Assembly (NCBI RefSeq): GCF_017562075.2
Contig: NC_054081.1
Span: forward strand, 24,853,373-24,917,372
DNA length: 64,000 nucleotides
Source of the DNA: Anopheles merus
Taxonomy: Eukaryota > Arthropoda > Insecta > Diptera > Culicidae
Direction: 5' to 3'
Under the pieces are notes generated by a model. The model worked only from the letters and a program-made list of their open reading frames with translations. It was not told where the DNA came from and did not search any database. Positions 36,603-47,345 of the stretch are shown here, one piece after another; positions within the stretch are counted from its first letter, which is position 1, and the number at the start of each line of letters is the position of its first letter. Both the position numbers and the translations under genes were made by a program.

Positions 36603-37481
36603 TCATCTGCTCCGTAGCGTCCACGAGCTCAGCCACTCGATTTTTTTGTTTTTTGACCGACACAACGATGACACATGACCAACCTTTCCGCATGCGTAAC
36701 ACGTCCATTTTTTGGCAGGACAAGATTCTGGGTTGTGAGCCCTACCACATCGAAAACAGTTTTTGTCGCGTTCCGATGAAGGCTTAGATCCCGCATGCGT
36801 TGTCCCTTTTCTATTCTGTTTAGCTGGCATTTTCTCTGACGGCTTCCAAGCTGTGCGTGGCTTTAGCGTTGCCAGTTTTGATGCTCCCTGCATCTCTTTA
36901 CACTCGTGCTCCGCCGCTTCCCAGCTTCTGCCAATCTCACACGCTTTTTCGAAGGTGAGACCTTCTTCGGTAAGGAGTTTAGTGCGCAACCCGGAGTTAT
37001 GCACCCCTGCTACGAATTGATCGCGTAGCGCTTGTTGCAAAAACGTTCCAAAATCACAAGATTGTGAGGACGCTTTTAGTTCGATAATAAACTCCGTTAT
37101 TGTTTGACCTATCGCTTGTTCGCATTTGCGATACTTGTATCGCTCTGCCACCACGTTAACTTTTGGGGCTAAGTGATGTTTCAACAGTTTGATCAGGTCC
37201 TTATACGATTTAGAACACGGATCATCTGGCGAACATATTCGTGATGCCATGGAATATAATGATGGACCCGCCATTGTAACCAGCATTGGCACTTTTTTAC
37301 CTTCTTCTACGTCGTTTACGATGAAGAACTGCTTCAGGCGATTTTCATATTCGTCGAAATTTTCACCAACGACGAACGGTTCCATGTGGCCAAACATTGA
37401 CATTGCCATTTTTATATGCCCTAAGCCTGACGTTGACGGCTTTGGCTCTTCCCCGTCGGGCATCCTAAGTTGCCTCTGCAC
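36603..37481 (-). CDS. gag: gypsy Gag, unit 2
   Basis: 292 codons, both zinc knuckles intact, KHHLAPK variant. It has the same short T-run as copy 1, so the last residues are out of frame. The LTR at 37630-37804 and an intact primer site lie upstream, and no complete pol follows, so it could at most supply Gag. Confidence 0.9.
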   Translation of the reverse strand: MQRQLRMPDGEEPKPSTSGLGHIKMAMSMFGHMEPFVVGENFDEYENRLKQFFIVNDVEEGKKVPMLVTMAGPSLYSMASRICSPDDPCSKSYKDLIKLLKHHLAPKVNVVAERYKYRKCEQAIGQTITEFIIELKASSQSCDFGTFLQQALRDQFVAGVHNSGLRTKLLTEEGLTFEKACEIGRSWEAAEHECKEMQGASKLATLKPRTAWKPSEKMPAKQNRKGTTHAGSKPSSERDKNCFRCGRAHNPESCPAKKWTCYACGKVGHVSSLCRSKNKKIEWLSSWTLRSR

Positions 37482-37629
37482 ACTAACACAACACTACACC
37501 GCACTAATCTCAGACACGAGATCGACTGACTGACCGACTGATAACGATTTGATCCGACGTTGATCAAAACGCACGACTGATTAGAGAGAGGTTTCACACG
37601 TTTACCTTATATCCTCGTCGCCAAAACTG

Positions 37630-37804
37630 TGTTGTGTTTAAATGTGTTTATTCGACGTACTGTCGGGGAATGAATCTCGAGATGAGGATTGAGCCCCTTT
37701 TATACTAATTCTAACAATAGCCAAAAACAGTCTGCACTCACATTACTATTCTAACTTATACTAATATAGTTCATATCGTATTAGTAGTAGTTCACTATAT
37801 AACA
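37630..37804 (-). repeat. gypsy LTR, unit 2
   Basis: 175 bp. It carries the 3'-LTR state at all three sites where the unit 1 LTR differs. It ends AACA before AGAAG, as in unit 1. Confidence 0.92.
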
Positions 37805-38014
37805 AGAAGAAGATTGCATAGCAAGCCGTTCAGGTAATGTGTCGAAAAAAGTCGGAATCTCGTACACTAAAACCTTTCGCCAACGACGTTGACCACCAGT
37901 CGATAAATATATCGACCAATTTAATAACAAATAAAAATAATAACAAATTGCGAAGCGGCAAATTTTTCAACTGGTAAAACGGTAGGAGCAACTGCCATGG
38001 TCGCCATAACAATA

Positions 38015-38321
38015 CAGTCTGTTCCCGAGTTTCGCGGTTCTCGACTTACGCGGATTCGGGGATACGCAATTTGCTTCAAGAATTTTCTAATGCTGTAAAA
38101 ATTGCATATTTTCCTATAAATTTATCGACTAAAAAGCAAAACATATCACAAAGTTCTACACAAATCGTATCAAATTAATGATTAAGTGTACAAAACTACT
38201 AAATTGAATAAAAAATACCGAGTAAATAATTATATTTTGGTCGAAAATTCGACTTACGCGGATATTTGAGTTACGCGCATTCCTCAGAAACGCACATACC
38301 ACGAAACTCGGGAAAAGACTG
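38015..38321. mobile_element. TA-flanked pogo-like MITE (unit 2 copy)
   Basis: Triplicated copy of 33961-34267 with a few substitutions (for example TGAGTTACGCG and CCTCAGAAACG). Confidence 0.82.
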
Positions 38322-39178
38322 TACAAGTTTTCTGTCGTGAAAAACTCAGTTTTCGTTCGCAGTTATGAAAAACTCAGTTTTCGTTCGCAGGTTAAAAAAA
38401 GAGAACGTTTGCCCTACGCGTGGCTTCTTTTTTCCTTTTTCCATGGCGATGGCTGTTACCCCATCGTGTTACGCAGCGAATATAGCCCTTTTACCGATCT
38501 TTGAAATTCGTAGATCGATCTTGACGAAGTGTCCAAATCTATCTCCTGTCATTTGCTTGTTTGTTTATATTTTTCATACCATAAAAAGAGGCACGGTGTT
38601 TGTCGGCACGGTTACTCGTAACTTAACGAAGGTTAACCTTCGTTTCTATGACCAAAAATACACCCTCATCTTTATGACCACCTACCCGGGTAGATTATAC
38701 ATTTTATAAGGGAATTTGTATTTTTATTGGTCAAATAATGTCTTATTTAACTTATTCTTTTCAGCTATAATAACAATGCTTCTTTTTATGTTATAAATTT
38801 ATTATGTTTAGCTTATAGTCACGTAAATTGAATGCACAGCAATTAGTTCAACTCACACTAACACCATGTCTTCCCGACTGTTGCGGCCGAGGGCTCCGCC
38901 GGGGGAAGGATCTGGCATCTACGGCTACAACGGGGAATTCTCCAAGCCTTTCAGCTAGTGCTCCTCGCTGCCTCGGGAGTCTATGTAACAGAAAGGGGGA
39001 TCGTTCCTTGATGAGATTCGGAGAGTTTCGGATGTTCTGAAACAAAGCTCTTAACTCATTTGCTTATCGTACGAATTGTTGTTGTTGCTATAGTTTATAG
39101 AGGCTTTGGCTCCAACGGAGTTCTTTCGCCTCTTTTTATCGTACGAATCTGATTTGGTTCCAGCTTGAGCCGCCCTTA

Positions 39179-39665
39179 CAGGGTTTACCAGCATAATAAA
39201 CAACTGTCCACTTGTTTATAACAATAGTCGTATAAATAAATAAATAAATAGACACCGCTGTCTACCACTTGCTCACACGTCAGATGGTGTAAGCTACTCT
39301 GTCCAATTCAATAACACAATTTTCGCCTTCGATTAGCAACTGTCAGATTCGGCACAGTTTGTTTTGTTGGGACAAATCTTGCAAAAACCAAACATTTTTA
39401 AACACGTTTATTTTATTCAAGCAATTTGCAGTATAAACCATACATTTCAATAAATCAAAACATTAATTTTGTTAATTACACAACATCCACAATAAACCGT
39501 GCCGAATCCGACCGTTGTGCAATCGAAGGCGAAAATTGAGTTATTGAATTGGACCGAGTAGCTTACACCATCTGACGTGTGAGCAAGTGGTAGACAGCGG
39601 TGTCTATACAAAACGACTATTGTTATAAACAAGTGAACAGTTGTTTTATATGCTGGTAAACCCTG
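39179..39665. mobile_element. TA-flanked long-inverted-repeat MITE (unit 2 copy)
   Basis: Triplicated copy of 35124-35609, with one extra T near its right end. Confidence 0.88.
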
Positions 39666-39732
39666 TATGTACCAAAAAATTCACTATTTTTCTGCCCGAT
39701 ACTAAACCAAAAACTCTACGCCTTTCCTCCCA

Positions 39733-40533
39733 CTACCATTCCCGTTTGTCTCCAACTCCCATCACGCTCCCGGTTTCTATTGTCACCCCGGTTAAATCGA
39801 TTTTGCAAAAATAAATAAAATTCGACAAATTGGCTAGTATGTCATCAATAGCCGGCAACGGATAATGTTCCGTGGAAATAAATCGATTCAATGTAGCTTT
39901 CCCATCTAAGCAAATTCGAATTTTTCCATCCTTTTTTGGTGTTATTACTATAGGACTAGCCCATGTGGACGTACGTACTGGGACTAAGATTCCGCTTTCC
40001 ACCATGCTATCTATTTCCTTTTCTACTTTTTCACGAAATTTGAACGGTACAGTGTATGGTTTATGAAATATGGGTACAGCATCTTGCTTAAGGATTATAT
40101 CCGCTGTAAACCCTTCAATTGCCTGACTGGCATCCCCCGTAATTACGTATGAGTATTTGTGTTGAATTTCAGACTTAAAATTGTGTTGAATAGCATCAAT
40201 AGACGAAAAATGGAGACTTACCAGTTTTCTCCATTCTGGCATGATTTTATCTAAACTTGAGCGACCGAGGAGTGGTGTAAGCACCTTATTTTTTTCTGGT
40301 TCTAGAACAAAAATATTTAGCAAAACGAAATTGCCATACCTGTTCCTCACTTGTACTAGTAGCTCTCCTTTTGGACGAATAGTTTGCCCTGACACCGTTA
40401 GAAACACCTTTGTCGTCTTCCGCAACTGCACGTGAGAGAGTTTCTCCTCGTACGTCTCTCTCGATATCACCGATTCGCACGCGCCGGTGTCTACCTCGAA
40501 ACACACCATCACACCTTCAATTTGCAGCTCCAT
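39733..40533 (-). pseudogene. pol: gypsy pol fragment, unit 3
   Basis: The predicted protein is the same as in unit 2 (protease and start of RT, fused to flank). It is in the same frame as the Gag at 40606-41538, separated from it by one TAG and a short open stretch. Confidence 0.93.
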
Positions 40534-40605
40534 TGTCGCTGGTATATCTGTGCGCGTTGAACTCGCACCGTTGGCACTGCAAATCGTACCGGTGAACTTC
40601 TCGTT

Positions 40606-41538
40606 CTAGCACGTTGTTGGTTTCGATGTATCGTCAGCATCTTTCAACTGGTTCAGGTTCATCTGCTCCGTAGCGTCCACGAGCTCAGCCACTCGATTTT
40701 TTTTGTTTTTTGACCGACACAACGATGACACATGACCAACCTTTCCGCATGCGTAACACGTCCATTTTTTGGCAGGACAAGATTCTGGGTTGTGAGCCCT
40801 ACCACATCGAAAACAGTTTTTGTCGCGTTCCGATGAAGGCTTAGATCCCGCATGCGTTGTCCCTTTTCTATTCTGTTTAGCTGGCATTTTCTCTGACGGC
40901 TTCCAAGCTGTGCGTGGCTTTAGCGTTGCCAGTTTTGATGCTCCCTGCATCTCTTTACACTCGTGCTCCGCCGCTTCCCAGCTTCTGCCAATCTCACACG
41001 CTTTTTCGAAGGTGAGACCTTCTTCGGTAAGGAGTTTAGTGCGCAACCCGGAGTTATGCACCCCTGCTACGAATTGATCGCGTAGCGCTTGTTGCAAAAA
41101 CGTTCCAAAATCACAAGATTGTGAGGACGCTTTTAGTTCGATAATAAACTCCGTTATTGTTTGACCTATCGCTTGTTCGCATTTGCGATACTTGTATCGC
41201 TCTGCCACCACGTTAACTTTTGGGGCTAAGTGATGTTTCAACAGTTTGATCAGGTCCTTATACGATTTAGAACACGGATCATCTGGCGAACATATTCGTG
41301 ATGCCATGGAATATAATGATGGACCCGCCATTGTAACCAGCATTGGCACTTTTTTACCTTCTTCTACGTCGTTTACGATGAAGAACTGCTTCAGGCGATT
41401 TTCATATTCGTCGAAATTTTCACCAACGACGAACGGTTCCATGTGGCCAAACATTGACATTGCCATTTTTATATGCCCTAAGCCTGACGTTGACGGCTTT
41501 GGCTCTTCCCCGTCGGGCATCCTAAGTTGCCTCTGCAC
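40606..41538 (-). CDS. gag: gypsy Gag, unit 3, with full-length C-terminus
   Basis: 310 codons. One extra T in the run at about 40697-40704 keeps the frame, giving a C-terminal tail with VAELVDATEQMNLNQLK that is missing from copies 1 and 2. The stop TAG (40606-40608) is followed in the same frame by open codons into the protease ATG at 40533. This layout suggests either suppression of one stop to make Gag-Pol, or a fixed premature stop. Zinc knuckles are intact. Confidence 0.9.
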   Translation of the reverse strand: MQRQLRMPDGEEPKPSTSGLGHIKMAMSMFGHMEPFVVGENFDEYENRLKQFFIVNDVEEGKKVPMLVTMAGPSLYSMASRICSPDDPCSKSYKDLIKLLKHHLAPKVNVVAERYKYRKCEQAIGQTITEFIIELKASSQSCDFGTFLQQALRDQFVAGVHNSGLRTKLLTEEGLTFEKACEIGRSWEAAEHECKEMQGASKLATLKPRTAWKPSEKMPAKQNRKGTTHAGSKPSSERDKNCFRCGRAHNPESCPAKKWTCYACGKVGHVSSLCRSKNKKNRVAELVDATEQMNLNQLKDADDTSKPTTC

Positions 41539-41686
41539 ACTAACACAACACTACACCGCACTAATCTCAGACACGAGATCGACTGACTGACCGACTGATA
41601 ACGATTTGATCCGACGTTGATCAAAACGCACGACTGATTAGAGAGAGGTTTCACACGTTTACCTTATATCCTCGTCGCCAAAACTG

Positions 41687-41861
41687 TGTTGTGTTTAAAT
41701 GTGTTTATTCGACGTACTGTCGGGGAATGAATCTCGAGATGAGGATTGAGCCCCTTTTATACTAATTCTAACAATAGCCAAAAACAGTCTGCACTCACAT
41801 TACTATTCTAACTTATACTAATATAGTTCATATCGTATTAGTAGTAGTTCACTATATAACA
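41687..41861 (-). repeat. gypsy LTR, unit 3
   Basis: 175 bp, with 3'-LTR states at the three informative sites, as in unit 2. Confidence 0.92.
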
Positions 41862-42071
41862 AGAAGAAGATTGCATAGCAAGCCGTTCAGGTAATGTGTC
41901 GAAAAAAGTCGGAATCTCGTACACTAAAACCTTTCGCCAACGACGTTGACCACCAGTCGATAAATATATCGACCAATTTAATAACAAATAAAAATAATAA
42001 CAAATTGCGAAGCGGCAAATTTTTCAACTGGTAAAACGGTAGGAGCAACTGCCATGGTCGCCATAACAATA

Positions 42072-42386
42072 CAGTCTGTTCCCGAGTTTCGCGGTTCTCG
42101 ACTTACGCGGATTCGGGGATACGCAATTTGCTTCAAGAATTTTCTAATGCTGTAAAAATTGCATATTTTCCTATAAATTTATCGACTAAAAAGCAAAACA
42201 TATCACAAAGTTCTACACAAATCGTATCAAATTAATGATTAAGTGTACAAAACTACTAAATTGAATAAAAAATACCGAGTAAATAATTATATTTTGGTCG
42301 AAAACCGCGAAATTCGACTTACGCGGATATTTCAGTTACGCGCATTCCTCGGAAACGCACATACCACGAAACTCGGGAAAAGACTG
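42072..42386. mobile_element. TA-flanked pogo-like MITE (unit 3 copy)
   Basis: It carries an 8-base insertion near 42304 that restores a CCGCGAAATTCGAC word absent from units 1 and 2. Confidence 0.82.
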
Positions 42387-43242
42387 TACAAGTTTTCTGT
42401 CGTGAAAAACTCAGTTTTCGTTCGCAGTTATGAAAAACTCAGTTTTCGTTCGCAGGTTAAAAAAGAGAGCGTTTGCCCTACGCGTGGCTTCTTTTTTCCT
42501 TTTTCCATGGCGATGGCTGTTACCCCATCGTGTTACGCAGCGAATATAGCCCTTTTACCGATCTTTGAAATTCGTAGATCGATCTTGACGAAGTGTCCAA
42601 ATCTATCTCCTGTCATTTGCTTGTTTGTTTATATTTTTCATACCATAAAAAGAGGCACGGTGTTTGTCGGCACGGTTACTCGTAACTTAACGAAGGTTAA
42701 CCTTCGTTTCTATGACCAAAAATACACCCTCATCTTTATGACCACCTACCCGGGTAGATTATACATTTTATAAGGGAATTTGTATTTTTATTGGTCAAAT
42801 AATGTCTTATTTAACTTATTCTTTTCAGCTATAATAACAATGCTTCTTTTTATGTTATAAATTTATTATGTTTAGCTTATAGTCACGTAAATTGAATGCA
42901 CAGCAATTAGTTCAACTCACACTAACACCATGTCTTCCCGACTGTTGCGGCCGAGGGCTCCGCCGGGGGAAGGATCTGGCATCTACGGCTACAACGGGGA
43001 ATTCTCCAAGCCTTTCAGCTAGTGCTCCTCGCTGCCTCGGGAGTCTATGTAACAGAAAGGGGGATCGTTCCTTGATGAGATTCGGAGAGTTTCGGATGTT
43101 CTGAAACAAAGCTCTTAACTCATTTGCTTATCGTACGAATTGTTGTTGTTGCTATAGTTTATAGAGGCTTTGGCTCCAACGGAGTTCTTTCGCCTCTTTT
43201 TATCGTACGAATCTGATTTGGTTCCAGCTTGAGCCGCCCTTA

Positions 43243-43729
43243 CAGGGTTTACCAGCATAATAAACAACTGTCCACTTGTTTATAACAATAGTCGTATAAA
43301 TAAATAAATAAATAGACACCGCTGTCTACCACTTGCTCACACGTCAGATGGTGTAAGCTACTCTGTCCAATTCAATAACACAATTTTCGCCTTCGATTAG
43401 CAACTGTCAGATTCGGCACAGTTTGTTTTGTTAGGACAAATTTTGCAAAAACCAAACATTTTTAAACACGTTTATTTTATTCAAGCAATTTGCAGTATAA
43501 ACCATACATTTCAATAAATCAAAACATTAATTTTGTTAATTACACAACATCCACAATAAACCGTGCCGAATCCGACCGTTGTGCAATCGAAGGCGAAAAT
43601 TGAGTTATTGAATTGGACCGAGTAGCTTACACCATCTGACGTGTGAGCAAGTGGTAGACAGCGGTGTCTATACAAAACGACTATTGTTATAAACAAGTGA
43701 ACAGTTGTTTTATATGCTGGTAAACCCTG
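43243..43729. mobile_element. TA-flanked long-inverted-repeat MITE (unit 3 copy)
   Basis: Triplicated copy of 35124-35609. The unit ends about 120 bp further on at 43851. Confidence 0.88.
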
Positions 43730-43851
43730 TATGTACCAAAAAATTCACTATTTTTCTGCCCGATACTAAACCAAAAACTCTACGCCTTTCCTCCCACTAC
43801 CATTCCCGTTTGTCACCAACTCCCATCACGCTCCCGGTTTCTATTGTCACT

Positions 43852-44483
43852 CCCGGCGACATCTGTTGGCACTGGCGATTCCAGGAACTCCTCATCGATC
43901 ACGCTTGGTGTAGACGGTAACGGTGCTGCGCGTGCTGGTAGCGACGCCCGTCCGGCAAAATGAGTGTATTTTTTGAATGATTTGAGTAACGCTAGCGAAA
44001 TACACGGCCTCAGCAAAAATTTTCGATCGAAAAAAACCCGTCCGGCAAAATGAGTGTATTTTTTGAGTGATTTGAGTACCGTCCCCCGTTAGCAGTTACT
44101 CTTGGAGGAATGAGTTACACCTCGCGCGAGCCCTCCCCCTCCCCATCCGCAACGCACGGTGCGCTCTGCAGTTCTCAATGTGTTCGTGGTCTTTCCAGTC
44201 ATGTTACCAACACATCCAAAGATATTTGTTTCTTTCGTTTCTCGTTTTCTTTTATGCATTGCCACGATCGCGAATACGCACTTATTCTAACAACAAACAC
44301 AAACACGGTCATTTTTAGTTACATTAAATACTTTATTGAAACTTAATGTAAACTCTCGTAACACATTTAGAACCTGACAAAAACACGCATCATGTCGTCG
44401 TACTGCTAAGTACGACCTCCATCCAGCAAACACATATCTGTGAATAAATGGACCCTTACCTGTCGATCCACGCACTGCATGTG
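43852..44483. other. Right flank of the triplication, short repeats
   Basis: CCCGTCCGGCAAAATGAGTG with following TATTTTTTGA occurs twice (43947-43989 and 44037-44079). GGCCTCAGCAAAAATTTTCG (44008) recurs near 46315. 44090-44150 is partly inverted at 46258-46295 (GGGCTCGCGCGAGG). No gene is recognised. Confidence 0.6.
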
Positions 44484-44606
44484 CGTCTGTGCACATTGTT
44501 TGTTCACTTCACACTTCACCAAAACACACCGGCGCACGAGACTTTGAAAGAAATGCGCACCAACGCAGAAACACTGCGCGCGGAACAAGAACAAAACGCA
44601 CACAAC

Positions 44607-45940
44607 TAGTGATGGGTAAAGTACCACTATTCACTGTGTGGTGGTGTGGTACCACACACAGTCTACTTTGCTGTGTGTGCGTGGTACCACACTTAATGTG
44701 TGGTCGCACAGTAGCTGTGTTCCCGCACAGTTTATGTGCACACACACAGCTACGCACACAGCTACTGTGCGACCGCACAGTTACTGTGTTTTCTCACAGT
44801 TACTGTGTTATCGCACAGTTACTGTGCTTTGCACACTTTTTGTGCTCCGCACAGCTATTATGCTCCGCACAGCTATTGTGCTCCGCACAGCCATTGTGCT
44901 CCGCACAGCTGTTGTGCGCGCACAGTTATACCGCGTTCTCGCATCAATCGAAACAGACATCATAAGAACGTCACACGAGGCGTAAACTTGACGTAAACTG
45001 GATATAAGCCATGCAACTCTATAATCTTTTGACGGGAAGTTTATGCTCTCTCATACAAATCAAGCGTGAACTTTTTGAGATTACGCTTCGTGTGCCGTTC
45101 GTATAACCTGCAAATCAGAGTCGCACAAACGTGAGGATTTCCCGTCAGACATCTTAAACAAACAAGACAAACATCGTCTCGAACCGATCAAAGTCCAAAC
45201 AAATGTGGTGTCTTGTTCGATTGGTGTCAGAGCGCGGTATAATTATGCGCACACAACAACTGTGCGGAGCACACAAACTGTGCGGAGCACACAAACTGAG
45301 CGGAGCACACAAACTGTGCGGAGCACACAAACTGTGCGGAGCACACGAACTGTGCGGAGCACACGAACTGTGCGGAGCACACGAACTGTGCGGAGCACAC
45401 AAACTGTGCGGAGCACACAAACTGTGCGGAGCACACAAACTGTGCGGAGCACACAAACTGTGCGGAGCACACAAACTGTGCGGAGCACACAAACTGTGCG
45501 GAGCACACAAACTGTGCGGAGCACACAAACTGTGCGGAGCACACAAACTGTGCGGAGCACACAAACTGTGCGGAGCACACAAACTGTGCGGAGCACACAA
45601 ACTGTGCGGAGCACACAAACTGTGCGGAGCACACAAACTGTGCGGAGCACACAAACTGTGCGGAGCACACAAACTGTGCGGAGCACACAAACTGTGCGGA
45701 GCACACAAACTGTGCGGAGCACACAAACTGTGCGGAGCACACAAACTGTGCGGAGCACACAAACTGTGCGGAGCACACAAACTGTTCGGAGCACAGAAAC
45801 TGTTCGGAGCACAGAAACTGTGCGCAGCACATAAATTGTGCGAAGTGTGGCACCACAATTTTATAAAATGTGCAATTGTGCTCGCACATTTTACTGTGCT
45901 GTGTGTGCGTGGTGGCACAGTGCTACTTGACTCATCACTA
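44607..45940. mobile_element. hAT-type foldback element carrying a minisatellite
   Basis: Ends TAGTGATGGGTAAAGTA and the inverse TACTTGACTCATCACTA, with perfect 8 bp duplications CACACAAC (44599-44606 and 45941-45948). The arms are inverted relatives (for example GTTATACCGCG at 44925 and CGCGGTATAATT at 45233) with a central loop at about 44965-45215. No transposase frame. All long ORFs inside are repeat artefacts. Confidence 0.92.
45259..45847. repeat. 18 bp minisatellite, about 32 copies
   Basis: The unit TGTGCGGAGCACACAAAC is itself partly palindromic (TGTGCGGAGCACA). Because 18 is a multiple of three, five long ORFs run through it on both strands (CGAHKL, TVRSTQ and similar repeats); these are not genes. 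Three adjacent units share CACACGAACTG, and the right edge units decay (TTCGGAGCACAGAAAC). The left arm holds a looser inverse version (44740-44920). Confidence 0.95.
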
Positions 45941-46864
45941 CACACAACCATCTCCGACAAAGCGTCGCGCTGTACTGGTGGTTTTGCACGCGTAGGAGGG
46001 GGGACACACGGAGCGATGGTTCGATGCTGTAGTGTAAGCGAGACAACACGATGTGACGAGCAGTTCCAAGTTGTTGAGCTCGCTGAAAGAAGACACACAC
46101 ATTCACAGACGGCTTGTCAAAGCACGGTATTTGTATTGGTGTTAGTGAAGCGCGCGTGTAAAACAGAATGAAAACTCTCATCGCAGCGCGTTTCTCCTTG
46201 CTTCCTCAAGCTTCCTCATACCCCTCGGCCTGAATCACTCAAAATTTGGGGTCTTTTTGTTTGCGTGGAGGGCTCGCGCGAGGGTGTAACTCATTGGTCG
46301 AAGAGACACTGTCGGCCTCAGCACAAATTTTCGATCGAAAAAATTCGATCGATCCGGCTGTCATTTTGGTGTCATTTGACACTCATTTCGCCGCCAAGCT
46401 GTTCATTTTACTGGTCTTTTTGAAAACTGGTATAGCATGACACTCACGAGCAAAATGAACTATGCTACAAAAATGCGATCGTTCCGCTTTGTATGGGGAA
46501 AATTCCCGACGCATTGAGCGTCTGTGCACATTGTTTGTTCACTTCACACTTCACCAAAACACACCAGCGCACGAGACTTTGAACGAAATGCGTATCAGCG
46601 CACAAACACTGCGCGCGGGACTTAGAACAAAACGCGCACAACCATCTCGGGCAAAGCGTCGCGCTGTACTGGTGGTTTTGTACGCGTGGGAGGGGGGACA
46701 CACGGAGCGATGGTTCGATGCTGTGGTGTAAGCGAGACAACACGATGTGACGAGCAGTTCCAAGTTGTTGAGCTCGCTGAAAGAAGACACACACATTCAT
46801 AGACGGCTCGTCAAAGCACGGTATTTGTATTGGTATTAGTGAAGCGTGCGTGTAAAACAGAATG

Positions 46865-47062
46865 CGAACTCTCATCGCAGCGCGTTTCTCCTTGCTTCCT
46901 CAAGCTTCCTCATACCCCTCGGCCAGAATCACTCAAAATTTGGGGTCTCATTGTTTGCGTGGAATGCAAGCACTCATCGCAGCGCGTTTCTCCTTGCTTC
47001 CTCAAGCTTCCTCATACCCCTCGGCCTGAATGACTCAAAATTTGGGCTCTCATTGTTTGCGT
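46865..47062. repeat. 100 bp tandem duplication
   Basis: Two adjacent units start at about 46867 and 46970. Each contains CTCATCGCAGCGCGTTTC and ends TCATTGTTTGCGTGG. A third relative lies at 46175-46265. Confidence 0.85.
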
Positions 47063-47284
47063 GGCGTTCATCGGGGAGGGGGGGGGGGGGGGGATGGCTG
47101 GCGTTTCGTGGAAAAGCACCGATCTTATCTATTTTTTATCGATTCGATAGTAACAAAAATTGAAAAAGATTTTGAGAACGAAACAGTTCTGGAAATCCTC
47201 GCTATGTTCAGTGGGTTGTGAGAATAGCTAAACAAAATGATTAAAAAAAACCAAGCCTCGGCTACGAAAACATTAGAGTCTATC
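47063..47284. repeat. G-run and short unique DNA
   Basis: A GGGGAGG(G)n run lies at 47074-47093; the rest shows nothing recognisable. Confidence 0.5.
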
Positions 47285-47345
47285 GTCTTCTTCTTAGCGT
47301 AACGACCTACGCGATCATGCACACCTACACAGGCTTTCAGGACTT
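47285..47345 (-). mobile_element. S2 SINE-like fragment
   Basis: CGTAACGACCTACGCGATCA and CAGGCTTTCAGGACTT match the tail half of the S2 module at 5475-5515. Confidence 0.6.

Larger units (their letters stand above)
31678..43851. repeat. Tandem triplication of a 4.05 kb unit (5' half of gypsy plus flanking DNA)
   Basis: Units are 31678-35730, 35731-39786 and 39787-43851 (4053, 4056 and 4065 bp). Each runs from inside gypsy RT (CCCGGTTAAATCG) through protease, gag and 5' LTR, then about 2 kb of non-gypsy flank ending TATTGTCAC. The word CCCGG is present at the internal breakpoint (31678-31682), both junctions (35731, 39787) and the right exit (43852-43856). Units 2 and 3 share single-base states against unit 1, and unit 3 has an 8-base insertion (ACCGCGAA-like) near 42304. 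Confidence 0.95.
44484..46955. repeat. Direct duplication of a 440 bp unit, left copy split by a hAT element
   Basis: Left copy is 44484-44606 plus 45941-46260, right copy about 46515-46955. Shared text runs GCGTCTGTGCACATTG through CAAAACGC, then AAAGCGTCGCGCTGTACTGG through CGCAGCGCGTTTCTCC. The right copy has a single CGCACAAC (46635-46642) where the left has the element between two CACACAAC, so it is the empty site. Confidence 0.9.

Noticed and set aside
36603..41538. Domesticated Gag gene family
   Set aside because: Three near-identical Gag frames are the result of a recent tandem triplication with LTR and truncated pol attached. Nothing indicates selection for a host role.
45259..45847. 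CRISPR-like array
   Set aside because: Units are contiguous with no spacers, the genome is eukaryotic, and the array lies in a hAT-type element.
45154..46181. Several 195-322 codon ORFs with six-residue repeats (CGAHKL and similar)
   Set aside because: The 18 bp unit is a multiple of three and lacks stops in most frames. It lies inside a MITE with no promoter or splice support, so these are not repeat-protein or antifreeze-like genes.
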